Shown piece by piece: positions 27,418 through 36,864 of a DNA stretch of 64,000 bases. The translations under genes and the position numbers were made by a program. Below the pieces are notes generated by a model, which had not been told where the DNA came from, made no database searches, and saw only the letters and a program-made list of their open reading frames with translations. Where the stretch lies: assembly GCF_001281525.1 (NCBI RefSeq), contig NZ_LGCI01000005.1:1128569-1192568 (forward strand). Direction: 5' to 3'. Source of the stretch: Lysinibacillus macroides. Lineage in GTDB: Bacteria; Bacillota; Bacilli; Bacillales_A; Planococcaceae. Numbering within the stretch: the first letter of the stretch is position 1; each line of letters opens with the position of its first letter.

Positions 27418-28221
27418 CTAGCCATTTGCAAGTGAACGAGATCGCGCTTCCGCTTCTTTAATACACGCTTCAATGGCTTCATGGAAATGATGTTGCTCTA
27501 ATGCTTGAATACCAGCCTCTGTTGTGCCTCCTGGGCTTGTGACTTTTTTGCGTAAAACATCAGGCTCATCTGTGGATTGCTTAAGCATTTCAGCACTACC
27601 AGCAAGCGTTTGCGTCATAAGAAGCCGTACCGTATCTTTAGATAGCCCCACCTTTGTGCCTACTCGTTCAAATGCCTCCATTAAATAATAAATATACGCA
27701 GGGCCACTACCTGAAAGAGCTGTTACCGCATGTAATTGATCTTCATTGACCTCAATAACAGAGCCAATCGCCTCTAATAACTCAAGGAACATGGACCGCT
27801 GTGTGGCAGATACTTTGTCATTAAAGGCGATACCACTTGCAGACATACCGATTGTCGCAGAGGTATTTGGCATCACCCGTGCAATAGGGCGGTCCCCTAA
27901 AAAGTGTGTAATTGTCTCGATGGAAACACCTGCTAGCACAGATACCACAGCTGATTGAGCCGTAATTTTCGACTTTAGTTCACGCATTGCCACAATCGCA
28001 TCCTTTGGCTTCATGGCCAAAATAATGACATCTGCTTGCTGATAAATAGCAGGGTCATCCACCTTATTCACCCCATATGTTTCATGTAAAAACTGTAAAC
28101 GTTCCTTATCAGAACGATTCGTAATGTAAATTTCCTGTGCGGTTAGCACATTTTGCTTAATCCAGCCTTGCATTAACGCCTCAGCCATTGAACCTGCACC
28201 AATAAATACTATTTTTTTCAT
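27418..28221 (-). CDS. proC: Pyrroline-5-carboxylate reductase
   Basis: Last step of proline synthesis, 267 residues. N-terminal Rossmann motif KIVFIGAGSMAEALMQG; C-terminal ALSGSGPAYIYYLMEAF and TSPGGTTEAGIQAL are ProC signatures. The long open frame extends into the leader, but the true start is ATG 28221 with GGAGGT upstream. It is preceded by a proline T-box, so transcription should rise when uncharged tRNA-Pro accumulates. Confidence 0.95.
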   Translation of the reverse strand: MKKIVFIGAGSMAEALMQGWIKQNVLTAQEIYITNRSDKERLQFLHETYGVNKVDDPAIYQQADVIILAMKPKDAIVAMRELKSKITAQSAVVSVLAGVSIETITHFLGDRPIARVMPNTSATIGMSASGIAFNDKVSATQRSMFLELLEAIGSVIEVNEDQLHAVTALSGSGPAYIYYLMEAFERVGTKVGLSKDTVRLLMTQTLAGSAEMLKQSTDEPDVLRKKVTSPGGTTEAGIQALEQHHFHEAIEACIKEAEARSRSLANG

Positions 28222-28304
28222 GACCAACACCTCCAGTTCAAAATCTGTGATAGCCGCTAGTGCTTTATTTTGGTGCAGCAGGTACTTAAATGTCCCTGTC
28301 GAAC

Positions 28305-28560
28305 CAAAATAAAAAGCGCTCTCGTCCTTCTTACAAGGACGAAAACGCTGTCGTTTCCGCGGTACCACCTTTGTTTGCCAATTTGGCACAACTTTTAGCC
28401 CTTTTATCGCAAGGGAAACGGTTATGTTTGCATAACTGCTCAGAAGTAGGTTCAGCAATGGGAGCGGGTGATGTTACTTTCAGCAAAGTGTAACACTCTC
28501 TAACACCTTCACCAATCACTTACTTGGCTTCATCAACGCATATAAGTAATTTGATTATTC
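28305..28560 (-). promoter_or_regulatory. Proline T-box leader of proC
   Basis: Minus-strand leader with stem I (GATGAAG pairing to CTTC), the specifier region TGAA-CCT-ACTTC giving codon CCU (Pro) at 28450-28448, the T-box sequence GGTGGTACCGCGG at 28370-28358, and a terminator (arms AGCG...CGTCCTT / AAGGACGAGAGCGCT, then TTTTT) at 28311-28349. Uncharged tRNA-Pro should favour the antiterminator and proC expression. Confidence 0.92.
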
Positions 28561-28563
28561 AAA

Positions 28564-28592
28564 ATTATAGTGATGAATAGGCAACGTGTCAA
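28564..28592 (-). promoter_or_regulatory. Promoter of the proC T-box transcript
   Basis: Perfect consensus elements on the minus strand: TTGACA at 28592-28587, a 17-base spacer and TATAAT at 28569-28564. Confidence 0.9.
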
Positions 28593-28673
28593 CAGGAGGA
28601 TGACGAAAAGAGAAAAAACTTGTAAAATAGAATGAATTCGTATTCACTAGTGCGTGAAAAGGGGGAAACAACT

Positions 28674-29633
28674 TTGTCTATTTACAAAATAGAAATACCA
28701 ACGCCCTATGCAGTAGGAGATGTTAATGCATTTATTGTCAAGGGGGATGCACTAAGCATTTTTGATGTTGGACCAAAAACAATGGAAGCCTATGATGCGT
28801 TGAAATGGGGGATTCGAGCAGCTGGCTTTGAGATGCGCGATATCGAACAAGTTGTCTTAACCCACCATCATCCAGATCATGCTGGATGGGTAGATGCCTT
28901 TCCATATGCAGAAATTTTAGGACATGCCTACAATGATAAATGGCTGCGGCATGATGAAGATTTTTTACGCTATCATGAGCAATTTTACAGTGAGCGTTTA
29001 TTAGAGCACGGTGTTCCACAACAGTATATTCCAACAAGTGTCCATGTTCGCCGCGAATTAGAGCTTGTTGGGGAACGCCCATTAACACAAATTTTAATGG
29101 ACGGAGATGAAGTGCCTGGTCACCCAGGATTAAAGGCAATTGAAACATTGGGACATGCACAAAGCCATTTTATTTTCTGGGATGAAAAAACACATCATGT
29201 TATTGGTGGGGATTTATTGCTTGAAAAAATTACGCCTAATCCATTAATCGAGCCACCATTGGATCGTACCGTAGGACGTACAAAATCATTGCTGCAATAT
29301 AATGCCTCGCTTGAAATTTTGCGTCAATTGCCTGTAAAAATGATGCATACAGGACATGGGGCAGAGCTGGAGGGTATTCCAGCATTGATTGATCAGCGAC
29401 TTGAACGTCAGCATCAGCAGTCGATGAAGGTTTATGAATTAATGGGGGATGATGAATTAACGGTTGTGCAAGTAACAGAGCGTTTATATCCTGCCATTTT
29501 CCAGCGTCAGCTTGGCTTAACATTATCAAAAACACTTGGTCATTTAGATTATTTAGAGGCACATCAATTAGTGACATCGACAAAAACAGCAGAGGGCATT
29601 TATTTATTTACAAGAAAGCAGGCTGATCGATGA
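28674..29633 (+). CDS. MBL-fold metallo-hydrolase
   Basis: 319 residues from TTG 28674. The zinc motif THHHPDHAGW (HxHxDH) lies near residue 62, with GHAQSHFIFW, GGDLLLEKITPNP and MHTGHGAE supplying other ligands; the C-terminal part (about 250-319) looks like a winged-helix extension as in LACTB2-type hydrolases. TTG at 28674 has GGGGG eight bases upstream, whereas the ATG at 28632 has no ribosome site and may precede the transcription start. Substrate unknown. Overlaps the SDR gene by four bases. Confidence 0.85.
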   Translation: MSIYKIEIPTPYAVGDVNAFIVKGDALSIFDVGPKTMEAYDALKWGIRAAGFEMRDIEQVVLTHHHPDHAGWVDAFPYAEILGHAYNDKWLRHDEDFLRYHEQFYSERLLEHGVPQQYIPTSVHVRRELELVGERPLTQILMDGDEVPGHPGLKAIETLGHAQSHFIFWDEKTHHVIGGDLLLEKITPNPLIEPPLDRTVGRTKSLLQYNASLEILRQLPVKMMHTGHGAELEGIPALIDQRLERQHQQSMKVYELMGDDELTVVQVTERLYPAIFQRQLGLTLSKTLGHLDYLEAHQLVTSTKTAEGIYLFTRKQADR

Positions 29634-30379
29634 GGAACAAAACGATTTTCGTTACAGGTGCAACAAGCGGTGTTGGCTTGAAAATTACAGAATTACTAGT
29701 AGCACAGGGGCATACCGTTTATGCAACGGGTCGCAATGCAGTGGCATTAAAAGCATTGGAGCGCTTAGGAGCCAATGTTATCCAAGCTGATTTAAGCAAT
29801 TTAGCTGCTATTGATAAGGTTTGTGCACAGCTACCTTTACTGGATGTCGCAATTTTATCAGCAGGTGTAGGGAAATTTGAGATTGCCCCAGCTTTATCAG
29901 ATCAGGCAATTGCACAAATGCTTGAGCTAAATATTGCTGTGCCCATCTATCTTACCAAACGTTTAGCAGCCACAATGATGCAGCGTCAGCAAGGGCATTT
30001 CATTTTTCTCGGCTCACAGGCAGGAAAGGTTGCCACACCAAAGGCGAGTGTCTATGCAGCAACAAAGCATGCATTAGTTGGCTTTACGAATGGGCTGCGT
30101 ATGGAATTAGCACCTTATCATATCCATGTCACTGCGATTCATCCAGGTCCTATCGATACGCCTTTTTTAGATAAGGCAAGCGATGACCATGGCTACCGAG
30201 CATCTTTAGGCAAATTGTTATTGTCCGCTGAGGAGGTGGCACAGGCGACCGTGAAAACGATTGAATGTCCTGTACGTGAGGTCAACTTACCCAAAATTAT
30301 GGGACTAACGAGCAAGCTTTATGCACTAGCTCCAGCCACCATTGAATTTTTAGGCAAATCATTTTTCCATAAAAAATAA
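29630..30379 (+). CDS. Short-chain dehydrogenase/reductase
   Basis: NAD(P)-dependent oxidoreductase, 249 residues. N-terminal TGATSGVGLKI nucleotide motif, LSAGVGKFE (NAG-like), and catalytic Ser (GSQAGKV) with YAATK supplying Tyr and Lys. The ATG overlaps the stop of the MBL gene (ATGA), so they are co-translated. Substrate unknown; ends at a bidirectional terminator. Confidence 0.88.
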   Translation: MRNKTIFVTGATSGVGLKITELLVAQGHTVYATGRNAVALKALERLGANVIQADLSNLAAIDKVCAQLPLLDVAILSAGVGKFEIAPALSDQAIAQMLELNIAVPIYLTKRLAATMMQRQQGHFIFLGSQAGKVATPKASVYAATKHALVGFTNGLRMELAPYHIHVTAIHPGPIDTPFLDKASDDHGYRASLGKLLLSAEEVAQATVKTIECPVREVNLPKIMGLTSKLYALAPATIEFLGKSFFHKK

Positions 30380-30414
30380 ACAACAGCCGCCAAACGACAT
30401 TGGTGGCTGTTTTT
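30379..30414. terminator. Bidirectional terminator
   Basis: ACAGCCGCCAA / TTGGTGGCTGT stem (one G-U) with T-runs on both sides, between the converging SDR gene and the 198-residue protein gene. Confidence 0.85.
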
Positions 30415-31009
30415 ATGGAAGCATATATTTTTTCAGTACATCTTCTTTAAATTGCTTAGCTTCTGTTAATTTTTCCTCACCTATATCGGAGGAATCGGTT
30501 TGATCGATGTTAAATTTACCTAAGTTATTATTGATAATCGCATATTGACCAAACATGTTTTGCTTTAAAAATAAAATATAGGCACTATCTTCTTGAAGCT
30601 CTTTATAATGATTTGTAATGAGCTTCTTTTTCTCTGCCTGTCGTTCGACAATCCCTACTGGCTCGATAATTGACATTAGCTGATTGTCAGCAAGCGAAAA
30701 ATCATCAGGAGATTTTATTATTTTTTCAACAAGTACCTCTGTTAATGTATAGTAATCTTGAATAGTTCCGTCATCAAAAAAGGTCACCTGATGTTCACGA
30801 TCCATAAATTCCTTCGTTGGAGAGGCAATTATAATTAAATCTGCAGCAGCTTCTAATTTTTCTGGTGTTTCAAAAATAATTTCATTGGCGTCTACGTGAA
30901 CCTCTACAATCGCTGCTGTCTGTGTTATCTTCATTATCCATACTAGAGTAAAAGATATAATCACCACAGTTATTAAGGTAATGACACGTTTCATGGGAGT
31001 GTTCAACAT
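30413..31009 (-). CDS. Membrane-anchored hypothetical protein
   Basis: 198 residues with a single N-terminal hydrophobic segment (about 9-27), then a soluble domain of mixed character, probably outside the membrane. The stretch ADLIIIASPTKEFMDREH followed by YTLTEVLVEKIIK resembles small secreted proteins of Bacillales that accompany proteases, but I do not recognise a named family. ATG at 31009 is favoured by GGAGGT nine bases upstream. It lies 19 bases after the protease gene and is probably co-transcribed. Confidence 0.65.
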   Translation of the reverse strand: MLNTPMKRVITLITVVIISFTLVWIMKITQTAAIVEVHVDANEIIFETPEKLEAAADLIIIASPTKEFMDREHQVTFFDDGTIQDYYTLTEVLVEKIIKSPDDFSLADNQLMSIIEPVGIVERQAEKKKLITNHYKELQEDSAYILFLKQNMFGQYAIINNNLGKFNIDQTDSSDIGEEKLTEAKQFKEDVLKKYMLP

Positions 31010-31028
31010 ATTTAAAAACCTCCTTTAT

Positions 31029-31631
31029 TTAATATCCCCATTTTTTGATTAACTCATTTTTATCGTAGGATTGTGGACCAATACTTTGAATACCTTGATT
31101 CATAACAGAATATTGACCAGATGGTACTGGTGTTGAACTTTCTGTTCCTTGCCCTGGATGTGCCAATTTTAATGAATGTCCTATTTCATGTACAGCATTA
31201 GAAACAATCTGACTATAGTTCATTCCAAAAGAGTTCATATTATTATAATACATCCTAACTGTTGCATATAACCAATCATCATCAACCGAGGCTTCGGTAA
31301 TAAAACCTGTTGATGTTTTAGTATAAGGTATCATTCGACCAATCAAAGTTGGTGAAGCGGTAGTACCAATATAATACTTATCAGGATTATTGTTTGTTGA
31401 TGTTGTTTTAGAAATACTCACATCTGAAGAAATTCCCCCCCAACGTGCTCGTGCATCATCATAGGCACTTGTATATCCATAAGTTGCTACACTCGAATCA
31501 TAATAAGCTGTTAGTATACTATTAAATTTATTAGACCTATGCATAAACCATGTGTCTGCGGAAACAACACTTGACATTAATAATAAGAGAGCAATAATGA
31601 ATAAATTGATTGAAATCCTTTTTTTTCTCAT
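31029..31631 (-). CDS. Secreted matrixin-like zinc metalloprotease
   Basis: 200 residues. A signal peptide (basic MRKKR, hydrophobic 8-22, cleavage probably after VSA at 25) precedes a compact metzincin domain. Zinc ligands are in HEIGHSLKLAH (His148, Glu149, His152, His158) with a Met-turn in YSVMNQG (Met177). The Gly usual at the eighth position of HExxHxxGxxH is Lys155 here. No propeptide is evident between signal and catalytic domain. GGAGG precedes the ATG. First gene of a likely two-gene unit with the downstream anchored protein. Confidence 0.82.
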   Translation of the reverse strand: MRKKRISINLFIIALLLLMSSVVSADTWFMHRSNKFNSILTAYYDSSVATYGYTSAYDDARARWGGISSDVSISKTTSTNNNPDKYYIGTTASPTLIGRMIPYTKTSTGFITEASVDDDWLYATVRMYYNNMNSFGMNYSQIVSNAVHEIGHSLKLAHPGQGTESSTPVPSGQYSVMNQGIQSIGPQSYDKNELIKKWGY

Positions 31632-31843
31632 AATTTCCTCCTTATAATAGTTTGACTTTACTTTGTTATACTAAATTTCATTGTAAATACCAATATAATT
31701 ATATGATAATTCAGAAAATTATGTATTTATATGTAATTCAATTAATATTTTATTTTTATAGGTGTTGAATATACATCATATGAGTACGAAAAAATTTTGA
31801 TTCAACTTACAAATATGGTTAATAATACAATATAACTACTATA

Positions 31844-31868
31844 GCGAGCCAAAAAACGTTTTTTTCGC
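31844..31868. repeat. AT-rich hairpin upstream of argG
   Basis: GCGA and TCGC flank the perfect palindrome AAAAAACGTTTTTT. It lies in the 430-bp gap between the divergent protease and argG genes. It may be a terminator-like or regulatory hairpin; no gene is associated. The rest of 31632-31940 is AT-rich and shows nothing else. Confidence 0.35.
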
Positions 31869-31944
31869 GTAAAAATATTCATCGCCTATAATAGGGCTTT
31901 AAGTATTGCTATACCTTATTTTGTGCGTAAAAATGAAATGTTAT

Positions 31945-32029
31945 ATATTCATAAAAATACACTTGTATTTATTTTTATAACATGATAGTATTCATATATA
32001 AACTTTTAAACAAATGTATAAACATACAT
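31945..32029 (+). promoter_or_regulatory. argG promoter with ArgR/AhrC-like boxes
   Basis: TTGTAT at 31963-31968, 17 bases, TAGTAT at 31986-31991. Candidate arginine boxes surround it: TATTCATAAAAATACAC at 31946-31962 and the palindrome ATGTATAAACATACAT at 32014-32029, both resembling the CATGAATAAAAATTCAAG consensus recalled for Bacillus. Arginine-dependent repression is inferred. Confidence 0.45.
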
Positions 32030-32060
32030 ATTGATATGAGCAATTGGAGGCGCATTTTTC

Positions 32061-33254
32061 ATGACAAACAAAAAAGTAGTATTAGCCTATTCAGGTGGAC
32101 TGGATACTTCAGTCGCAATTCCATGGTTAAAAGAGCAAGGTTGGGACGTTATTGCCGTATGTCTTGATGTCGGTGAAGGAAAAGACCTTGAATTTATTAA
32201 AAATAAAGCATTGCAAGTAGGTGCAGTTGAGTCTTATATGGTGGATGCGAAGGATGAATTCGCTGAGAACTATGCATTGATTTCTTTGCAGGCACATACA
32301 TGGTATGAACAAAAATATCCATTAGTATCAGCACTTTCTCGTCCACTGATCTCGAAAAAATTAGTGGAAATCGCAAACCAAGTAGGCGCGGACGCTGTAG
32401 CTCATGGTTGCACAGGGAAAGGTAATGACCAAGTTCGTTTTGAGGTTTCCATTAAAGCGTTAAATCCTAACTTAGAGGTATTAGCGCCTGTACGTGAGTG
32501 GGGCTGGAGTCGTGATGAGGAAATTGAATATGCGATCAAGCATAATGTACCAGTTCCTGCAACATTGGATTCACCATTTTCCATTGACCAAAACTTATGG
32601 GGTCGTGCGAACGAAGCGGGTATTATGGAAGACCCTTGGGTTGCACCACCAGAAGAAGCTTATGGCTTAACAAAGGCAATTGAAAACACACCAGATACAG
32701 CAGAATTTGTGGAAATTGAGTTTGTTGCTGGGAAGCCTGTTGCCTTAAATGGCGAAGAGTTGAAGCTAGCTGATTTAATTCAACAACTAAATGCGATTGC
32801 AGGTGAGCATGGGGTTGGACGTATTGACCATGTCGAAAACCGTCTTGTTGGTATTAAATCTCGTGAAGTATATGAAATCCCAGGAGCAAAGGTGTTGCTA
32901 ACAGCCCATAAAGAGCTGGAAGATTTAACGCTTGTAAAAGAATTAGCACACTTTAAACCAATCATTGAGCAAAAGCTTTCTGAGCTAATTTACAATGGTC
33001 TGTGGTTCTCACCATTACGTGATGCATTAGAAGCATTCCTTGCCCAATCACAGCAATATGTGAATGGCACAGTGCGCGTGAAGCTATTCAAAGGTCATGC
33101 CATTGTAGAGGGACGTAAATCACCAAATTCACTGTACAATGAACAACTTGCCACATATTCGAAGGAAGATCAGTTCAACCATGCTTCCGCTGTAGGCTTT
33201 ATTGAACTATGGGGTCTGCCAACAGTGGTCAATGCATCTGTTAATAAAAAGTAA
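32061..33254 (+). CDS. argG: Argininosuccinate synthase
   Basis: Condenses citrulline and aspartate with ATP in arginine synthesis, 397 residues. The N-type ATP pyrophosphatase loop [15 protein letters not shown] (about 8-22) is present, along with [15 protein letters not shown] and the [17 protein letters not shown] block. ATTGGAGG lies before the ATG. argH follows 81 bases later; the gap contains a weak 7-bp hairpin but no clear terminator, so the two form one operon. Confidence 0.96.
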   Translation: MTNKKVVLAYSGGLDTSVAIPWLKEQGWDVIAVCLDVGEGKDLEFIKNKALQVGAVESYMVDAKDEFAENYALISLQAHTWYEQKYPLVSALSRPLISKKLVEIANQVGADAVAHGCTGKGNDQVRFEVSIKALNPNLEVLAPVREWGWSRDEEIEYAIKHNVPVPATLDSPFSIDQNLWGRANEAGIMEDPWVAPPEEAYGLTKAIENTPDTAEFVEIEFVAGKPVALNGEELKLADLIQQLNAIAGEHGVGRIDHVENRLVGIKSREVYEIPGAKVLLTAHKELEDLTLVKELAHFKPIIEQKLSELIYNGLWFSPLRDALEAFLAQSQQYVNGTVRVKLFKGHAIVEGRKSPNSLYNEQLATYSKEDQFNHASAVGFIELWGLPTVVNASVNKK

Positions 33255-33335
33255 TGTGACACGAGCAAGGTGTGGGGAGGCATTCGTGCTTAAACTACAC
33301 CTTTTGATAAGTAATAGAGGAAAAGGTGAGCTGAC

Positions 33336-34709
33336 ATGACAAAACTTTGGGGTGGACGTTTCCAAAAATCAGCAGAGGCATGGGTAGATGAGTTTGGCGC
33401 ATCCATAGGCTTTGACCAAGAGCTTGTACTAGAGGATCTTGAAGGTAGTGTTGCACATGTCACAATGCTTGGTGCAACAGGGATTTTACCAGCGGCTGAT
33501 GTAGAGGCGATCTTAGATGGTCTTGCCCAATTAAAAGACAAGGCAATTGCTGGTGGGCTTGAATTTACCGTTGCCAATGAAGATATCCATTTAAATTTAG
33601 AAAAGATGCTAATTGATTTAATCGGCCCTGTTGGTGGTAAACTGCACACAGGTCGTAGCCGTAATGACCAAGTAGCAACGGATATGCATCTTTTCTTGAA
33701 AAAACGTGTGCAGGAAGCGATTGATTTAATCGTAGCATTCCAACACACATTAGTAGAGAAAGCACAGGAGCATATCGAAACAATTGCACCAGGCTACACG
33801 CATTTACAACGTGCCCAGCCGATTTCCTTTGCGCATCATTTAATGGCTTATTTTTGGATGCTTGAGCGTGATAAACAGCGCTTTACAGAATCCATCAAAC
33901 GCATTGATATTTTGCCATTAGGTGCAGGGGCGATGGCTGGTACAACTTTCCCAATCGACCGCCTACAATCGGCAGAGTTACTTGGTTTTAGCCAAGTGTA
34001 TGCCAATTCAATGGATGCAGTAAGTGACCGTGATTTTATTGTTGAATTTTTAAGCAATTCATCCCTGCTCATGGCACATCTGTCACGCTTTGCGGAGGAA
34101 ATTATTATCTGGTCTACAGATGAATTCAAGTTTATCGAGCTGGATGATGCCTTTTCCACAGGCTCTTCCATTATGCCACAAAAGAAAAATCCTGATATGG
34201 CAGAGCTGATTCGTGGTAAAACTGGTCGTGTCTACGGCAACCTAATGGGCTTATTAACGGTGTTAAAAGGTACACCGCTAACATACAATAAAGATATGCA
34301 GGAGGACAAGGAAGGCATGTTCGATACGGTACATACAATCCTTGGCTCACTCAAAATCTTTGAAGGTATGGTTCGTACAATGACTGTCAATACGGAACGC
34401 TTACATCAAGCTGTTCATGCGGACTTTTCAAATGCCACAGAGCTTGCCGATTATCTGGCTACAAAGGGTATGCCATTCCGTGAGGCACATGAGGTAACAG
34501 GAAAACTTGTCTTTACGTGTATTCAAAAAGGCATTTACTTATTAGATTTACCGCTTGATGAGATGCAGAAGGAAAGTGCGCTGATTGAAAAGGATATTTA
34601 TGATGTCTTAGCGCCAGAAGCGGCTGTTCGTCGTCGTCATTCCTTAGGCGGCACTGGCTTTGAGCAGGTGCAAATCCAAATTGAGCAAGCGCAAGCCTGT
34701 CTTGCCTAA
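33336..34709 (+). CDS. argH: Argininosuccinate lyase
   Basis: Splits argininosuccinate to arginine and fumarate, 457 residues, completing the pathway begun by ArgG. Conserved regions include KLWGGRF at the N-terminus, [28 protein letters not shown] and the signature [12 protein letters not shown] (with the catalytic Ser in its loop). The ATG follows AGAGGAAAAGGTG. Confidence 0.96.
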   Translation: MTKLWGGRFQKSAEAWVDEFGASIGFDQELVLEDLEGSVAHVTMLGATGILPAADVEAILDGLAQLKDKAIAGGLEFTVANEDIHLNLEKMLIDLIGPVGGKLHTGRSRNDQVATDMHLFLKKRVQEAIDLIVAFQHTLVEKAQEHIETIAPGYTHLQRAQPISFAHHLMAYFWMLERDKQRFTESIKRIDILPLGAGAMAGTTFPIDRLQSAELLGFSQVYANSMDAVSDRDFIVEFLSNSSLLMAHLSRFAEEIIIWSTDEFKFIELDDAFSTGSSIMPQKKNPDMAELIRGKTGRVYGNLMGLLTVLKGTPLTYNKDMQEDKEGMFDTVHTILGSLKIFEGMVRTMTVNTERLHQAVHADFSNATELADYLATKGMPFREAHEVTGKLVFTCIQKGIYLLDLPLDEMQKESALIEKDIYDVLAPEAAVRRRHSLGGTGFEQVQIQIEQAQACLA

Positions 34710-34916
34710 TATTACTTTTGCGTGCATGTCCTTGTGACTTTTGCATAGATAATTCATGAAAGCTGTCCTGTGAGGCGCTATGAAAACCATATCCTTTTTC
34801 AACAAAGCCAGAGGGTGATGTGAAAAAGAGAACCTTACATACGTGAAGGACAATCCTCAATTCTGGAGACGCAGAATTGAGGTTTTTGTGTACAAAAAAC
34901 AGGGGAGGATTTATAA
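34710..34916 (+). other. argH downstream gap with terminator
   Basis: No gene is seen. A strong terminator at 34854-34887 (CCTCAATTCTG / CAGAATTGAGG, then TTTTTG) lies 145 bases after argH. The bases before it show no coding signal that I can support. Confidence 0.7.
34854..34887 (+). terminator. Terminator after argGH
   Basis: 11-bp stem CCTCAATTCTG / CAGAATTGAGG with TTTTTGTG following. Confidence 0.85.
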
Positions 34917-35297
34917 ATGAGTGAACGTTTTACAAAGGGGCTTGAAACGATTAAAGAATATGTAACAGAGGAAGAAGCAACAAGAATGATCGAATCCGAT
35001 GCATTGGCTGATACAGCACCAGATTTACGAAAAATGATTATTGAGTTTGCTTATGGGGATGTTTATTCGAGACCTGGGCTTGATGCGAAAAGTCGGGCGC
35101 TTGTTGTCATCACAACGGTTGTCACACAGGGCGAAGCACCTCAAACTAAAACACATATCCAGCGCGGCCTACATGCAGGCTTAACGCAAACAGAAATTGT
35201 CGAAGCACTTTTACAATTAGTGCCTTATGTGGGTTTCCCACGCGTACAAAATGCTTTAACAATCGCACAGCAAGTTTTTGCAGAAAAAAATGAATAA
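34917..35297 (+). CDS. Carboxymuconolactone decarboxylase-family protein
   Basis: 126 residues, all helical CMD/AhpD fold. The conserved block KTHIQRGLHAGLTQTEIVEALLQLVPYVGFPRVQNAL (roughly residues 80-117) matches the gamma-carboxymuconolactone decarboxylase family. The CxxC pair of peroxidase-type AhpD proteins is absent, so thiol peroxidase activity is unlikely. A GGGGAGGA site precedes the ATG. It stands alone between terminators; the true substrate is unknown. Confidence 0.85.
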   Translation: MSERFTKGLETIKEYVTEEEATRMIESDALADTAPDLRKMIIEFAYGDVYSRPGLDAKSRALVVITTVVTQGEAPQTKTHIQRGLHAGLTQTEIVEALLQLVPYVGFPRVQNALTIAQQVFAEKNE

Positions 35298-35366
35298 AAA
35301 CATGGGAAATGGCTCATCATAATAGCGGAACCACTTATTAATCTGTGATGATGGGGAGGATATAGA

Positions 35367-35459
35367 ATGAGTAGTCAAACACCCAAAGACCAAGAATCTC
35401 AGGAAAGTCCGCCACAACTGTTAAAGATATTAACAGTAAAAGTCAACAAGAAACAATAA
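35367..35459 (+). CDS. Tiny ORF, decayed YpzG-like copy
   Basis: Thirty residues (MSSQTPKDQESQ...) with an excellent GGGGAGG site. At DNA level it aligns with the 50-residue ORF at 37468: the same GATGA-GGGAGGAT...ATGAGTAG leader, then AAATCTCA/GAATCTCA, CC(A/G)CC(G/A)CAACTG and AAAGTCAAC/GCAAGTCAAT. Relative frame changes after codon 14, so this copy is probably a frameshifted remnant. A terminator follows at 35468. Confidence 0.45.
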   Translation: MSSQTPKDQESQESPPQLLKILTVKVNKKQ

Positions 35460-35467
35460 GTGTCCAT

Positions 35468-35497
35468 GGATCCAGAATTTTTCTGGGTCCTTTTTTC
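35468..35497 (+). terminator. Terminator after the tiny ORF
   Basis: GGATCCAGA / TCTGGGTCC stem (one G-U) followed by TTTTTTCG. Confidence 0.8.
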
Positions 35498-35534
35498 GTT
35501 TGCCTAAAAAATGGTCCATCAAAAATTTAAAGTT

Positions 35535-35563
35535 TTGACATACGAAAAAATCTGTAATACTCT
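35535..35563 (+). promoter_or_regulatory. Candidate promoter of the lipoprotein hydrolase
   Basis: TTGACA at 35535-35540 and TACTCT at 35558-35563, 17 bases apart, 27 bases before the ATG. The -35 is perfect, the -10 weak. Confidence 0.4.
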
Positions 35564-35589
35564 GACTATAACAGATTGGGGGAGAGGCT

Positions 35590-36852
35590 ATGAAAAAATT
35601 ATTATGGCTATGCTGTGTATGGCTACTTTTAGGAGCATGCACGCAAAAGGAAACAAAGGGGGAAGATCATATGAATGAGCAGTTTCTTGGCAAATGGGAG
35701 GGAACGATTGAAACACCCAATGGCCCATTACTGATGATGGTTGATTTACAGAAGGATCGTGGTACAGTATCGGTGCCTGCACAAGGCTTAGCCAATTTTC
35801 CCGTTCAACACGTCAACTACACAGAGCACCAAGTAAATATCTCGATTCAGCTAAACGGCTCTGCTATCACGATTAAAGGTAAATTGAAAAATGATCAGAT
35901 AGAGGCTACATTCCAGCAAAATGGTGGTATATTCCCATTAGTTTTAACACCCTATCAGGAGCAGCCCATTACGTATGAGACAGTGAAAATACCTGTTCAA
36001 AACGGTGATTTAACGGTAGCCCTGCACAAGGCTAGCACAGCCCCATCACCCGTGGCACTGATTATTGCTGGCTCTGGTCCAACAGATAAGGACGGCAATT
36101 CAGCTTTAGCAGGTAAAAATAATAGCTTAAAAATGCTTGCAGAAGGCCTTGCCAAAGAGGGAATTGCCACAGTGCGCTATGATAAGCGGGGACTTGGCGA
36201 TAATCAAGCACTCTTAACAAAGGAGGAGGACAGTACATTCGATCAATATGTGGATGATGCCGTGCAAGTCCTTCAAGCATTGCAAGCGGATCAAGCTTAT
36301 ACAAGCGTTCATATTATTGGACATAGTGAAGGTTCACTAATTGGGTTACTAGCCGCGCAAAAAACAGAGGTTGCATCCTTTGTTTCCATCGCGGGCGCAG
36401 GGAGAGCGTTAGATGAGGTTTTAACGGAACAATTACAAGGGCAGCTAACACCCAATCTTGTCAACGAAGCAACCGATATTTTGGCTGCTCTTAAACAGGG
36501 TGAGCAGGTAAAAACAATTTCGCCCGAATTACAGACCCTCTTTCGTCCATCTGTGCAGCCTTTCTTGATTTCCTTGCTGAAATATCACCCTGCAGCTGAG
36601 CTTGCCAAAGTGACAAGTCGTGTATTATTAGTACAGGGAACAAATGATTTACAGGTGAAGGAAGCGGATGCTGCGGCATTAAAAGAAGGGAAGCAAGAGG
36701 CACAGCTACTCTATATGGAAGATATGAACCACGTGCTAAAAGCAGCACCAACAGATCGCGCTGGCAATTTAGCAACCTATGCAGATCCCTCACGCCCGTT
36801 ACATGAAGATTTGTTACCTGCTGTTCAACAATTTATCCTAAATGGAAAGTAA
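35590..36852 (+). CDS. Alpha/beta-hydrolase lipoprotein
   Basis: 420 residues. The signal peptide ends in a lipobox LLGAC (Cys17), so it should be lipid-anchored on the outer face of the membrane. Residues 30-130 form a beta-rich N-terminal domain (FLGKWEGTIETPNGP, a DUF3887-like sensor-type module by appearance); the hydrolase domain follows with SGSGPTDKDGN, VRYDKRGLGDN, the nucleophile elbow GHSEGS (Ser246) and a C-terminal MNHVLK His. Similar proteins are annotated as serine aminopeptidase-like (S33) hydrolases. Next gene starts 12 bases downstream. Substrate unknown. Confidence 0.85.
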   Translation: MKKLLWLCCVWLLLGACTQKETKGEDHMNEQFLGKWEGTIETPNGPLLMMVDLQKDRGTVSVPAQGLANFPVQHVNYTEHQVNISIQLNGSAITIKGKLKNDQIEATFQQNGGIFPLVLTPYQEQPITYETVKIPVQNGDLTVALHKASTAPSPVALIIAGSGPTDKDGNSALAGKNNSLKMLAEGLAKEGIATVRYDKRGLGDNQALLTKEEDSTFDQYVDDAVQVLQALQADQAYTSVHIIGHSEGSLIGLLAAQKTEVASFVSIAGAGRALDEVLTEQLQGQLTPNLVNEATDILAALKQGEQVKTISPELQTLFRPSVQPFLISLLKYHPAAELAKVTSRVLLVQGTNDLQVKEADAAALKEGKQEAQLLYMEDMNHVLKAAPTDRAGNLATYADPSRPLHEDLLPAVQQFILNGK

Positions 36853-36864
36853 GGTGACGTGCGT

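Noticed and set aside
28222-28458. N-terminal extension of proC
   Set aside because: It overlaps the T-box and its terminator. ATG 28221 has GGAGGT and begins the Rossmann fold.
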